Shown: piece by piece, positions 36,084 through 47,397 of the stretch
Numbering within the stretch: position 1 is the first letter of the stretch
Layout of the letters: the number at the start of each line of letters is the position of its first letter
NCBI GenBank assembly: GCA_019321725.1
Contig: CM033108.1
Location: forward strand, 18,303,799 to 18,367,798
From: Paulownia fortunei
Taxonomy: Eukaryota > Streptophyta > Magnoliopsida > Lamiales > Paulowniaceae
Length of the DNA: 64,000 nt
Direction of reading: 5' to 3'
Translations under genes and position numbers: made by a program
The notes under the pieces: generated by a model
What the model saw: the letters and a program-made list of their open reading frames with translations, nothing else
The model's database searches: none
Told to the model about the DNA's origin: nothing

Positions 36084-36477
36084 ATTGTTGAGGTTAGGAA
36101 TATGTAATCCATAATTACTTAAGAGTTGAGAAAGTTTTAGTGACATTTACCCATAATTGAATAAAATAATAATTGTTGTCCATTAAGGGAGTGAAAACTA
36201 TAAGCTTAACCAAGGAATTAGTAATCAAGAAAAAGCTAAATCAAGAAATTTGAAAGTATTAGCATGAGAGTGTTCAAGTTAAGAATATGTATTCTATAAT
36301 TAGTTAGGAGTTGAGAAAAGTTCTAGTGAACATTTACCAATAACTGAATAAAACAAATAACTATTGTCCATTAAGGGTGTGAGAAACTATAAGTAATGAA
36401 AAGCCCCTAATTTTAACCGAGAATTTAGTAATTAATAAAAAGCTAAATCGAGAAATTGAAAATTATTAGTGTGAGAT
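36084..36477. repeat. Imperfect tandem duplication of about 190-200 bp
   Basis: The block about 36084-36268 is repeated at about 36269-36477. Shared landmarks are 'aagaatatgtat.c.ataatta', 'gagttgagaaag', 'tagtga.catttacc', 'attgtccattaaggg.gtgagaaactataag', 'aatttagtaat' and 'aaaaagctaaatc.agaaatt'. Divergence is substantial, so it is old. It begins about 20 bp outside the CACTA end. Confidence 0.8.
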
Positions 36478-37402
36478 GTCTTGAAAAAGAGTGTTCTACA
36501 TACTAAACTTCTTATCAAACGTAGGGGAGTATTCATTTATTCGAGTGCTGAGTCTCTCAATTTTAGAGAGCTAGTGCAAAAAGAGATCTTCAAAATGTTT
36601 CATTATATCACAATATCAATCAATAATTAAATTAATAAATTATATTGAATAAAAAGATAACAAACTCATATAAATAAGATATATACTTACAAATTTAATG
36701 GGACTTGAACTCAAAATTTCATAATTAATAAATTTTAAGACTTCAGAAACATTTTGACTTTGAAACGTAAAAATCAAATTATTTTGTAGGTTTGTTCACT
36801 TGGGTTGTATAATAGTCACAATGTAAAGGGCTATATTTGTTTTCATGTGAACAAGTTGTAGTGTGGATGTATGCATCGTTATTTTATCAAATTTGTTAAC
36901 GAACAGAACATATTGTTTTTAACTTTTATTTTCTTATTTTACCAAATTGGTCAACGAACAGAAGATTTTGATAGGATTTCATTTTTATTTGTGCTTCATT
37001 TTCTTATTTGATACTTAATTGACTCAGACAAGAGATTTATTTAGTGATTTAGTTAGTTAGTTTTAATTACCAAAATTTAGTAGGAAAACTATGTGCTATA
37101 CCTATGTCAAATTTGAGTAAATTTAGTTTCATAAAATATTGAATTGGTCATATCTTGTTATTCATAGAAAATATAAAAACTTGAATTTTAAATTTTAAGG
37201 TAAAAATACCTGCAATTACTACACAAAAGCGGTAGAGAATAAAAAAATCAATCGTATTGACTAAAATTGTAGCAACGTAGGATTTTTTTTCATTCTTTTT
37301 TAGTCTTTTTTGGGTTTGGGGTTATTTCCTCCAATTATTTTAACATGTAATAATCGCCTACCTATAAATAAAGGTCACTATTCTAACCAAAATTCAAGAG
37401 AT
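36478..37402. other. Intergenic AT-rich stretch, nothing recognised
   Basis: No familiar coding motif or element end is seen. A 'accaaatt.gt.aacgaacagaa' word occurs twice (36890 and 36942), suggesting a small local duplication. Confidence 0.45.
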
Positions 37403-37405
37403 TAA

Positions 37406-37683
37406 GAGGGTATTTGGAAGCTCATTCCAAATGAATTTTTAAATATGAAAGTTTATTTATAAAAAAATTATATGTTTGGTAATTATTTTTGAATGAACTT
37501 TTAAAATAAGTCATTTTTCCAAAAGTTTATTTTGAAGAAGTGCAAAATTGTAAACTAAATGGGCATTAAAGTACATTTTTACCAAATAATTAACCATACT
37601 TATAAGTATTTTTAAAAAAATTCATATTAAAAAATTAATTTTATAGATGTATTTTAATTTTAAAAATGCTTTCAAACATACAC
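37406..37683. mobile_element. Candidate MITE (Tourist/PIF-like), 278 bp
   Basis: The stretch is AT-rich and non-coding. Its ends, GAGGGTATTTGGAAGC and (complement of the right end) GTGTATGTTTGAAAGC, match at about 11 of 16 positions. Both flanks are TAA (37403-37405, 37684-37686), the size and type of target duplication made by PIF/Harbinger-derived MITEs. The inverted repeats are imperfect, so chance is possible. Confidence 0.35.
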
Positions 37684-37686
37684 TAA

Positions 37687-37970
37687 GTCTGTGTCTATGG
37701 GCATCTTATATGTGGAAGTTGGTCAAAGGGCAGTTTCCTCATATTCTCGTCCAAATTTAGGGGTTTCTCTTTGCTTTTCTCGTCCAAATTTAGCAAAAGC
37801 ATTTTCAATTGAACTTTTTTCCTTTCTTTTTTTTCCTGGTCTTAAACAAAATGTTTCACCAGGGACATCCATTTCTTGAAAAACCTTTGTTAATCTTTTG
37901 TTCAGGTTCATGCTTATTCCATAGTTCGCGGGATGTTGATGGCCACTTTCAAGTCTTAATTCATAGTGTT
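37687..37970. other. Left flank of copia A, possible unrecognised fragment
   Basis: The stretch contains a 17-bp direct repeat TTCTCGTCCAAATTTAG (37744-37760 and 37777-37793). On the minus strand a 101-codon frame (37723-38028) runs from the A LTR into this flank with a charged, Lys/Arg/Glu-rich end. Because it begins inside the LTR it cannot be a native gene as it stands. No family was recognised. Confidence 0.3.
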
Positions 37971-38173
37971 TGTTATAGAAATATATAAAAAAATATTCAA
38001 GAATAATATTTTTTGATCTTTTGTACAATAGGTTAGAATCTATTTATAATACAGTTGGGAATACAAAAGAGGAAAGTCAATCAATGTAATAGAGGAAAAT
38101 ATATTCATAACTAATAAAGAATATATTAAGCCTACAATCAAGGAATTAATGGTGCTAATTATGCTAATTAACA
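37971..38173 (-). repeat. 3' LTR of copia A
   Basis: About 203 bp, aligned with 54756-54967 through 'caatgggttacaacctatttataata'-type, 'aggaaagtcaatcaatgtaata', 'aagaatatatta.gcctacaatcaagga.ttaatg' landmarks. On the minus strand it starts TGTTA at 38173, next to the tract AGTTTGAGGGGAAA (complement of 38174-38187). Confidence 0.9.
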
Positions 38174-38504
38174 TTTCCCCTCAAACTCAAGATTGCAACC
38201 TATCAGTCATCTGGACTTATAAATCAGCTTTGGTAAAAATATGTGCAGATTTATCCTGGGAAGAGATAGGAATAAGAAGAATGGTGCCCTGGAGCACATG
38301 ACGTCGAATAAAGTGGCAATCTGTCTCTATATGCTTTGTGCGCTATGAAAGACATCATCTCGAGCAATTTGTATGGCATTATGATTGTCACAATAAAATG
38401 GAGCAGCAAATGAATGATTAATCATCATAAAGTAAACATCGTAACCATAGAAGCTCAGAAGTAGTGTTAGCAAGGACACGATATCCATTAGTACTAAAAC
38501 GAGA
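38174..38504 (-). pseudogene. Copia A pol, C-terminal part (end of RNase H)
   Basis: The minus-strand reading gives 'GYRVLANTTSELLWLRCLL', 'RTKHIETDCHFIRRHVLQGT' and a final 'DKSAHIFTKADL', the closing motifs of copia RNase H. Stops interrupt it. Reading continues across copia B at 43663, where 'SKKQMAISH' should join it. B therefore landed within the RNase H domain. Confidence 0.88.
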
Positions 38505-38920
38505 TGTTGAGAAAAATGTAGAATATATGATTCTAAATTTTATCTTTTGAAAAATAAATTAATTTTAAAATTGAAAACACAACAAAAATTTTATTAAAAT
38601 TTGAGATATTACAAAGAAAATTTTCAATTCTCACAAACACTCAAAACTAACAAAATTACACTCTTATATATAAGACTACTAGTCTTATTTTCTTCTTCAT
38701 TTTTTGATGATTTACAAGGGTAGGAACTTGGATATTTATAAAAGATGAAATGAAATACACACCACATATTTAATTAAACTAATTAATTTTCTACCATACA
38801 AATTATAAAAACCTAATTAATTTGAATCCACACAAATTATAAAAATCTAATTAATTTGAGTCCACTCAAATTGCAATACACATAACCTAATAATTTAATT
38901 AATGACATTGATCTTCAATA
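38505..38920 (-). repeat. 3' LTR of copia B (416 bp)
   Basis: It has the same length as 43242-43657. On the minus strand it starts TATTGAAG where the other copy has TGTTGAAG, so the terminal TG is mutated to TA. The polyprotein's stop codon lies in these first LTR bases. Confidence 0.93.
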
Positions 38921-41900
38921 CTCTTCCTCAATGTCAACTCCCATTCTCTGCACTACACCGAACTGTCGACAAAACAATTCAAACTTACTAGTGCTCAAAC
39001 CTTTTGTGAACAAGTCTGCAACTTGATCATCTGTTTTGATTTGTCTCATCTCAATCTCTTCCTGCAGAACCTTTTCTCTAATAAAATGGTAGTGCACTTC
39101 AACATGCTTAGTTCTTGCATGAAAGACTGGATTCTCTACCAAGTGAATTGCCGACTGGTTGTCACAGTACAATAGAATTGGACAATCTACTAACTGGTGT
39201 AGATTATTCATCAGTTGTATCAACCATGTACTTTCTTGGCCTCCCATTGCTGCTGCTCGATATTCAGCTTCAGTGGTTGATAATGATACCGTCGGCTGTC
39301 TCTTGCTACACCAAGAAATTATTCTGGAACCAAGCTTAAACACATACCCAGTTGTTGACCTCCAAGTGTCATGATCTCCTGCATAGTCAGCATCGCAGTA
39401 ACCAACTAACTTGCAGCCTTCACCTTTCTTATATAAAAGACCATAGTTAATTGTACTCTTCACATATCTCAGTATTCGCTGAACAGCTTCTAAGTGGGAC
39501 TTTTTTGGATTCTGCATGTATCGATTTACAATGCCAACTACAAATGAAATGTCTGTTCGAGTCAAATTTAAATAAATGAGACTACCTACAAGTTGTCGAT
39601 ACATCATCTCATCCTCCAACCCTTTGCCTTCATGTGCACACAACTTAGTATTGACTTCCATTGGTGTTGAAATAGGTTTGCAATCAAGCATCCCAAATCT
39701 CTCCAGCAGGTCTCTTGCATACTTTTGTTGACCAAGAAATAACCCTAATTTTGTACGGTCAACCTCTAATCCCAAAAAGTGCTTGATTTCTCCAAGTTCC
39801 TTCATCTAGAAATGAATTCATAAATTCTCCTTCGTCTGATGAATTTCTGCCTCATCATTATCAATAATGATTAAATCATCCACATACACTAGCACGATAG
39901 CTAGATTTACTCCATTGGCTTTGACAAACAAACTGGAATCTGCAGGTGTTAATGAATAACCATTTTGTATTAGAAATTCAGCAATTTTACCATACCATGC
40001 CCTGGGTGCTTGTTTCAGTCCGTGGAGTGCTTTCCGCAACTTATACACATATTTAGGTTGATCTTAGTTCTGAAAGCCCATTGGTTGAATCATGTAGATC
40101 TCTCGATCTAGCTCTCCATGAAGAAAAGCATTCTTTACATCCATCTGCCATAAATTCTAGTCTTTGTTGGCTGCAAGCTCGAGTAGAACTCATACAGTTG
40201 TAAGTTTTGCCACAGGACTAAAAGTTTCATCATAGTCTAGTCCATATTGCTGAGAGAAACCACGAGCAACCAATCTAGCCTTATACCTCTCGATTTACCC
40301 ATCTGGACGATGTTTTATCTTATAAACCCACTTACAGGATATAGATTTCACATCTATTAGCTTCAGCACCAGATTCCAAGTTTGATTTTGCTGAAGTGCA
40401 TCGATCTCTTCTTTCATAGCTGTCATCCACTCAGAACTCTGTGATGCTTCTTCGAACATCTCAGGTTCTATTATAGTTGCTTCTTCAACTATGGCTGCAT
40501 TGGCGTATTTGGGATTTGGCTTTCGTATTCTTGTTGACCTTCAGAGTTGAGATTGTGGAGTTAATTCCTCAATTTCACTAGGCCCACCTTCTTCATTTGA
40601 TTGTTGATACACGCCAGTTTGCCAAAGATTCTGAGTCGATCTTTGTTCGACATCATCGATGTTTGAATCTCTTGATTTATCCAAAATTAGTTGGAGTTGA
40701 ACAGTGTGCTCCCCAATATTTTGTTGCACCTCATCTCCAAATTCTCTCGAGTCTAGCAAAACATCATTCTTTGAAGACCACCAAGAAGATGCTTCATCGA
40801 ACACTACATCTCATGAAGTGTAGCATCTTTCACTTGTTGGATCGCTACATTTCCATCCCTTTCTCTAGCTATCGTATCCCACAAAGATACATCTAAAAGC
40901 TTTCTTGTCAAACTTGCTTCATAAATGATTAGGAACAAATACATAACATACACAGCCAAATACTCAAAAATAACTAACTGTAGGTTTCATATTCCACAGT
41001 TTCTCAAAGGGTGAAACAAATTCTAACCTCGATTGAAGAAGTCTATTGATCACAAAGCCTGCAATCCTCATTGCTTCAGCCCAAAATCTTCCAAGTACAT
41101 TCTTTTCATGTATCATGCTCCGACAAATTTCTGCAAGATGTTGGTTCTTTCTCTCCGCTACACCATTCTATTGTGGTGTGTTGGCACAAGTGTACTGATG
41201 ATATATTCAGAATTCCTTTAGGTATTGAGAAAATTCAATTGAGTTATATTCTTCCCCATTATCTATGCGCAAGCAACAAATCTTCTTTCCCACTTCTCTT
41301 TCAGCTGACTCTCTAAACTCTTTAAATTTTGAGAATGAGTCAAATTTTTCTTTCATAAAGAAAACCCACACATACCTTGAGCAGTCATCAATGAATATCA
41401 CCATGTACCGCATGCCACCAATTGACGGTTGCTTAATAGGTCCAAACACATCAAAGTGAATTAACTCTAACAGTTCTTTTGCTTTAAACTTTGATTCCTT
41501 GTATGGTAATTGGTGTGCTTTACCATACTGGCATCCCGCACATATTGTGTCTGTTCACACGTCAAGTTGAGGAAGCCCTTTAAGCATTGACTTCTTCACC
41601 ATCTCACTTAGCCTGGAATAGTTAACATGGCCCAACCTCATATGCCATAGATCTAAAGTCTCATTTTTTCTTGTCTTGTCTATATATGCAGACTCTATTG
41701 ACATTACATAAACTGACTCCAATCATCGCCCCTCCATTATTGGTGTTTTTGAGATTTTAAAGTTATGATAAACCTTCATATCTTGGGGACCGAACAAGAT
41801 ATAGTGACCTGATGATGTCAATTGAGCCACAGACAGCAAAATTTTCTTCATTCCCGAGACATGGTAAATATTTTGAAGTAGCACCTGGTTAGAATTATAT

Positions 41901-43026
41901 CGAGGTGTAACTATTGTCTTACCAATGTGAGCTATTGGTAACCTTGAGTTGTCAGCTGTCACCACCACACGATCTCCATTGTATTCAGACAGGTTTTGTA
42001 ATTTTTATTTATCATCTATCATATGATTTGAGCAGCCCGAATCTACGATCCAGTCATTCTTGTAGTCAATCTGTTCTGATGTTGTCACTGTGAGAGCTAA
42101 TTCTTCTTCTACTGTAGCAAATAATGCTTCAGCGTCCCAACAAACTTCATTATTTTCCTTAAAATTGGAAGTAGCAATATTAGTTTCAACATATTTTTTC
42201 TTGGTCCAACAATCTTTCGCCATGTGGCCCGTCTTCCCACAGTTGTAACAATCACCATCAAACTTTCTACTATTACTGTGATTCTTTGAAGCTCCTCCAG
42301 GACAAGAGCCTTCTTTTCCTTGATGAATTTTCACCTTGTCATCATCCTTTTTATATCCACTACTAGTGTGCTGCTTAAAACTGCCTTTGCTTTTGTTGGT
42401 GTAGAGCGCTTCCTCTTCACCCTTCAGCAAGACTCTTCCCATTTGCTTGGTCATAGCTTCTTGACCTACAAGTAAATTTTTAAACTCAACAAGTGATGGT
42501 TGTGTTGGCCATCCTTGTACAGCAACAACGAACCCTCAATATTCGGCTCTCAAACCATAGATAATTATTCTTTTTATCATGGTTTTCCCAATAGGAGTTG
42601 TTGAATCTAACTCTGAAATTTTGCATCATATCAATTTCACCTTGTGAAAGTACTAGGCAATCGTCATATCATGTTGCGCCATCGATAACAACTTGTTCTC
42701 AAGAAGTTGTAGTCTTGTATCATTCTTCTTTGAAAAAAGTGTAACAAAAGTGTCCCATGCTTCTTTTGGCGTTTTGGCATCCCTAATGTGCTCCAATATT
42801 TCTTCTTCAATTATGGTCTTTAAAGCAAACATTGTTTTGCCTGCTTTAATTTTCCATTTACGTAAGATGCTATTTGCATCTTCTGCCGCCGGTTGTGTAG
42901 CTTCACTACCGCCGACGACCTCCCAAAGATCTTGTCCTTGCAAGTAAGACAACATGCACGTAGACCACATTTGTAATTTTGGTTGTTGAGTTTCTTGACT
43001 CCTCCAACTACTTGAAGATCTCCCAT
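38915..43026 (-). pseudogene. Copia B gag-pol polyprotein, one frame with many stops
   Basis: ATG at 43026 opens MGDLQVVGGVKKLNNQNY. A frameshift near 42965 moves reading to the frame then kept down to 38915. Domains in order: UBN2-type gag (42653-42970), CCHC knuckle [14 protein letters not shown] (42209-42250), protease DSGCSNHM (about 42030), GAG-pre-integrase (LWHMRLGHVN, about 41630), integrase core ([13 protein letters not shown] and RIDNGEEY, 41207-41449), NGVAERKN (about 41150), RT (from about 40460, with YVDD at 39875-39886), and RNase H (38915-39805, with [21 protein letters not shown] and [16 protein letters not shown]). Premature stops interrupt it about 19 times, most at positions where the family has Gln, Arg or Trp. 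The RT-RNase H end is one 296-codon open frame. The gene is inactive but close to its ancestral sequence. Confidence 0.95.
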
Positions 43027-43227
43027 CGTGTCGGTAGAATTTCTATATTACCGAACAAGTTTTGACACTAAACTTGCAGAGCATTGAACTCCTCACGACT
43101 CAAAGAAACTCCCTCAATGACAATCTCAAGAAATCATTTCTGATGTGGAAGTTCAATCAAAGTTGCAACCACATAGCATACTTAGAATTTCAAGAGATGT
43201 GACACGCCTGCGGTCCCAAACGGTACC

Positions 43228-43239
43228 GCTCTGATACCA
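43228..43239 (-). other. Primer binding site of copia B
   Basis: The complement reads TGGTATCAGAGC, two bases from the 5' LTR (which starts at 43242 in plus coordinates). It matches initiator methionine tRNA. Confidence 0.92.
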
Positions 43240-43241
43240 AA

Positions 43242-43657
43242 TGTTGAGAAAAATATAGAATATATGATTCTAAATTTTATCTTTCGAAAAAGAAATTAAC
43301 TCTAAAATTAGAAACACAACAAAAACTTTATTAAACTTTGAGATATTACAAAGAAAACTCTCAATTCTCACAAACACTCAAAGCTAACAAGATTACACTC
43401 TTATATATAAGACTACTAGTCTTATTTTCTTCTTCACTTCTTGATGATTTACAAGGATAGGAACTTGGGTATTTATAAAAGAAGAAATGAAATACACACC
43501 ACATATTTAATTAAGCTAATTAATTTTCTACCATACAAATTATAAAAATCTAATTAATTTGAATCCACACAAATTATAAAAACCTAATTAATTTAAGTCT
43601 ATACAAATTGCAATATACATAACCTAATAATTTAATTAATGACATTGATCTTCAACA
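43242..43657 (-). repeat. 5' LTR of copia B (416 bp)
   Basis: It runs from TGTTGAGA to ..TTCAACA in plus orientation, with intact TG..CA ends. It is followed by the target duplication TGAGA. Confidence 0.94.
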
Positions 43658-43662
43658 TGAGA

Positions 43663-45764
43663 GATAGCCATTTGCTTCTTACTGGGCCCAAATATTAGAG
43701 AATTACCAAGAAAAAAAGCAATTACCAGTAGTGGAGCGTGGATCAATAGGATCTCCAACCCAATCAGTATCATAGTATGCGGCCAAATTAAGGTGGAGTA
43801 GTGAAGTCCATGAAACACTATGCCCTTAACATAACAAATGATTGCAAAGCACAACAACATAGTGAGTAGTATGAGGAGCAGACATGATCTGACTCACAAT
43901 ATGAACAACATAAGTGAAATCAAGACAAATAACAATAAGATATACAAGACTACCTACCAACTGTCGATATAGAGAACAATCACTAAGGGAAGTAACATCA
44001 GTGGCTGAAAAATAGGCATTAAGCTCAATGAGAGTGCTAACAGTCTTAGAATCAGTAAGTCTTGTATGAGAAATAGGATAAGTGGCATACTTGGCTTAAG
44101 ATAGATATATCTAGATTGGTAGGATGAGATCTCAATGCTAAACAAATAATTCACTCTACCAAAATTCTTCATTTCAAATTATCTACTAAGAAAAGAGTTA
44201 AGATCTGAAATGCCCTAAAAGAAGTACACAACCATGAGAGGTCTTGCAAATGAACAAGTCATGATCATAAGTGCTAGACTCAAAACCAAATTGACAAACA
44301 ATAGAGCTGAATTTGGAAAACCATGCTTCAGTCTATAAAAACCCTTACCAAGATGACAAACCTAATTAGGAAGATGGTCACAACCAGGAAGAGGCTTCAT
44401 ATAAACCTCTTCAGCAAGATCTCCATTGAGAAAGGCATTCTTAACCTCCATATGAAATTATTGCCAGTGCTTAGCAGAAATAATTGCAATGAGACTACGA
44501 ATAGAAGTGAAATTAGCTACTGGAGCAAATGTCTCCACATAATCAATGCCATATTCCTGTTGGAATCCTTTAGCTAACAATCTATCCTTATACCTTTCAA
44601 ACCATCTGTCTAAATCTTGATTTTATAGACCTATTTACAACCAACCATAGATTTGTCTGGAAGTAGATCAACCAAATCCCATGTATGAGTGCTTGTAAGA
44701 ACCTAATTTTTTCTGCCATTATTTTTTGCCATAGAGGGTCAGTACTAGCCTCATGATAGGTACAAGGCTTATAAGGAGATACGATGGTAGAATACAGTAA
44801 AAATCACAATGGAAGGCTTTAGTTACCTGACCAAAGCGACATAGCGGAGGGATCAAAATATAACTTATTAGAAGAGCTTAAGATTTAAAAAAAGGTAGAA
44901 CTAGAGAATCCATAGCCAAGGTAGATGCATCAACAAAGAATGGAGGTTGTGTAGTACTGTGAGAGCTATCAGATGAAGGATTAGTAGAACCTGTAGGTGA
45001 ATCATACGACAAAGAGAAATAGTAGGATCAATGAAAAAATATGAAGATGTGTTAACTCGAATTAGGGAAAGACTTGAGAACATTTTGTATTCCCAAATAA
45101 CATGACGGGATATGCAAAGATTTTTGAAAATATGATCCTAACACTGATACCCTTTATGTTTGTTACTATGTCCTAGAAAATCATGCTTGTGGTTCCAATT
45201 TGTTATATTCATGAGGTTGTAGAAGAAAAAACAAGTACTGCCAAAAACACGAAGAAACTGATAATCAGGACAATGGCCATACAAACACTCATACGGAGAA
45301 ATGTTATCAATAACAGGATAAGGAAGTCGGTTGATGGTATAAACACCAGTAAGAGTCGCTTCCCCCTTGAAACTTTCAGGATATGATGAAAAGATTTAAA
45401 AAGCTTGAATAGTATCAATAATATGCGTATGTTTTCATTTTGCACGTCCATTTTGTTAGGAGGTACCTAGACAAGATCTATGAATGGAATCTCTATATTC
45501 CATGGCATTATCAGTGCAAAAAAATTTGATGGTGGAAGAAAACTGAGTTTTAATCATCGTGGAGAGTTGAATATAAATTATGGGTAACTCATATTTATTT
45601 CGCAAAACATAAATACATGTATATCGAGAGAAATCATCAATAAAGATCATAAAATAATGAGAACCACCCATGCTATTATGAGATGAAGGACCTAAATATC
45701 GTAACAAACAAGATCAAAATATGTAGAAGAAATAGAATCACTTATATTAAACAATCATAGTTTT
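43663..45764 (-). pseudogene. Copia A pol, middle part (integrase, RT, start of RNase H)
   Basis: From right to left on the minus strand: integrase 'HYFMIFIDDFSRYTCIYVL' and 'FFCTDNAMEY' (45456-45707); 'NGRAKWKHTHI' and 'ATLTGVYTINRLPYPVI' (45209-45451); RT fragments 'MEVKNAFLNGDLAEEVYMKP' and 'KGFYRLKHGF' (about 44320-44470); 'MKNFGRVNYLFSIEIS' (about 44110-44172); and 'FFLGNSLIFGPSKKQMAISH' (about 43665-43730), the start of the RNase H segment that continues beyond copia B at 38504. Many stops and frameshifts are present. The right edge at 45764 is the insertion site of copia C. Confidence 0.88.
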
Positions 45765-46219
45765 TGTTGGAAATTGGATCGGGTTTAGGACCCTTGACCC
45801 AATTGACATCTATATTTAGTTGGATATCTCCACAATTTGAGTGTGATTGAGTTTTCTAGTTGGATTGGGATTCTACCTTGAGTAGGAATATATATTTCTA
45901 ATCCCCATCCAAAAGAGTGTGTGAAGGAACGTAATTCTCCCAAAACTCTCTTTATATCTCTCCTAAGATTTCTCTCTACGTTCTTCCTTGGAGCATCACC
46001 ATAGAATCCAAGGATTTGAGGTATGTAATTGAGTGAATACCTCTACTAGTTATTCATCACCGACGAGAAAGGTACGTTCGTGGTTCAATCAAAAGGAGGA
46101 TAGTAAACGAATTTGATTCGGGATATGTGGATCAACAATCCGCTGCATATAGGTATACCCGATCTATATTAATTATATGAATATTTGATTCATATTATAT
46201 TATTGATTACTTTTCTTAC
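45765..46219 (+). repeat. 5' LTR of copia C (455 bp)
   Basis: TG..CA ends are intact. It is related to the solo LTR remnant at 25868-26303. It holds the CT-rich block 'ctctcctaagatttctctctacgttcttcc' split across 45955-45990, a plausible transcript-start region. Confidence 0.93.
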
Positions 46220-46220
46220 A

Positions 46221-46234
46221 GTGGCATCAGAACC
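46221..46234 (+). other. Primer binding site of copia C
   Basis: TGGCATCAGAACCC lies one base after the LTR end. It differs from the usual TGGTATCAGAGCCC by two transitions. Confidence 0.85.
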
Positions 46235-47199
46235 CATAGGGCTCGTTCTCGCCATTTTATTTGATTGAATTTATGGATGTGTATATACTTTAAAAAAAAT
46301 CGATTTTTTAAAGCATAAAATTTTTACCATTCGTTGATCTTAATGTGTATATCACGTGGTTAAAATTTAGTAAAAAATGGATAAACGGTTTGAGAGAAAA
46401 TTTAATTTAAAGTTAGAGACTTATTTATTTCAAGACTCAAAATTGAACCAGGTTTTGATATTTCGTTATGAAATTTTTATGCTATGTTGTAGAGAATAAA
46501 AAGAGGTTCGAAACGATATAAAATTCGTCAAAAACGGACTTAAAATCAGTGAGATATGATTTTTTTAAGTTTTTGACTGAAATTTAATTTTTCTCACCGG
46601 AAAATTAATTTGGTGGCCGGAATCGGACGGCCGGTGCTAGAGAAGGCGCCGACGCTGACATGGTGCACTGGCTGATGTGGCATATAGCCATGTGGTGCAC
46701 ACGCATAGGTGGCGTGCTGACATGGCGCCTCCGACTGATGTATCATACGGCCACGTGGCGCATGATTGGCGCTTAGCTTACACGCACATGGTGCCTATAT
46801 GGCTGCCATGTGTTGTTAAAAATAAAATTTGAGAGTTTTTCAAGACTGAGGAAATTCCCTCTTGAGCTGGTGGAGTGGTATTATGGCTGGATGCCTTCAA
46901 TTGATTAGCCCACATGGAGGAAGCAGAAGGACGCCTGCATAACAAACCCTCAATAGTGGACATGGAGATTTAGCATGTAAATTTACAGAACTCATTAGCA
47001 AGTGAAGACAAAAAGAATTTCCTTGAGAACTTTGAGGCAAACAGCTCCGAATAAGACTCAAAGCTCATTTACACGAATCCTCCTATTGACATTGGATAAC
47101 CCGTGTCAGATGCTCAATACCAAGTCTAGGATATGGTATGCAGATCCTTCTTTTCAAATGCAAGAAAAAACTCTCGGAAAAGAAATATGACTCACATGG
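46235..47199 (+). other. Leader of copia C with GC-rich island (46600-46810)
   Basis: About 400 bp after the LTR, the sequence turns GC-rich with repeated 'ggcgcc', 'ccacgtggcgc', 'catggcgcc' and 'catgtggtgc' words in direct and inverted order. This is similar in place and style to 7310-7600 in copia D. No gag frame was recognised, and a 62-codon frame at 47002-47190 is not convincing. Confidence 0.5.
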
Positions 47200-47309
47200 A
47201 TAAAAGTAATAATGAAGTTAGTGTTATTTACTCTCTACTTGCAGAGGACATTAAAGCATAGCTCTAAAATCCCTTTTCCTCCTACCCCTGTAACCCATAC
47301 ATAAATCTT

Positions 47310-47397
47310 TCTATTGATTTGAACCTGGGTTGCTGATTATTGTTGAGATAGTAAACTACTACTAGACCATTGCACTCTTTTATAACATAGTTGGTTG
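47310..47397 (-). mobile_element. Candidate tRNA-derived SINE head or tRNA pseudogene
   Basis: On the minus strand an A-box-like TGGTCTAGTAGT (complement of 47358-47369, fits TRGYNNARNNGG at 11 of 12) is followed 32 bases later by a B-box-like GGTTCAAATCA (complement of 47315-47325, 10 of 11 to GGTTCRANYCC). This is the bipartite RNA polymerase III promoter of tRNAs and SINEs. A tRNA cloverleaf does not fold well by eye, and no tail or target duplication was found, so a SINE remnant is favoured. It lies inside copia C. Confidence 0.45.

Larger units (their letters stand above)
38505..43657 (-). mobile_element. Ty1/copia retrotransposon B (Tork/Tnt1-like)
   Basis: The element is 5,153 bp, with two LTRs of 416 bp each, a primer binding site at 43228-43239 and a complete set of gag-pol domains in one reading frame. 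Flanks are CGAGA (38500-38504) and TGAGA (43658-43662), a 5-bp duplication with one C-to-T change. The LTRs differ at about 26 of 416 sites by hand count (about 6%). The coding region carries about 19 in-frame stops. It is nested in the RNase H part of copia A in the same orientation. Confidence 0.95.

Noticed and set aside
37723..38028. 101-codon charged frame as a host gene
   Set aside because: Its start codon is inside the copia A LTR, so the frame exists only since that insertion; no family recognised.
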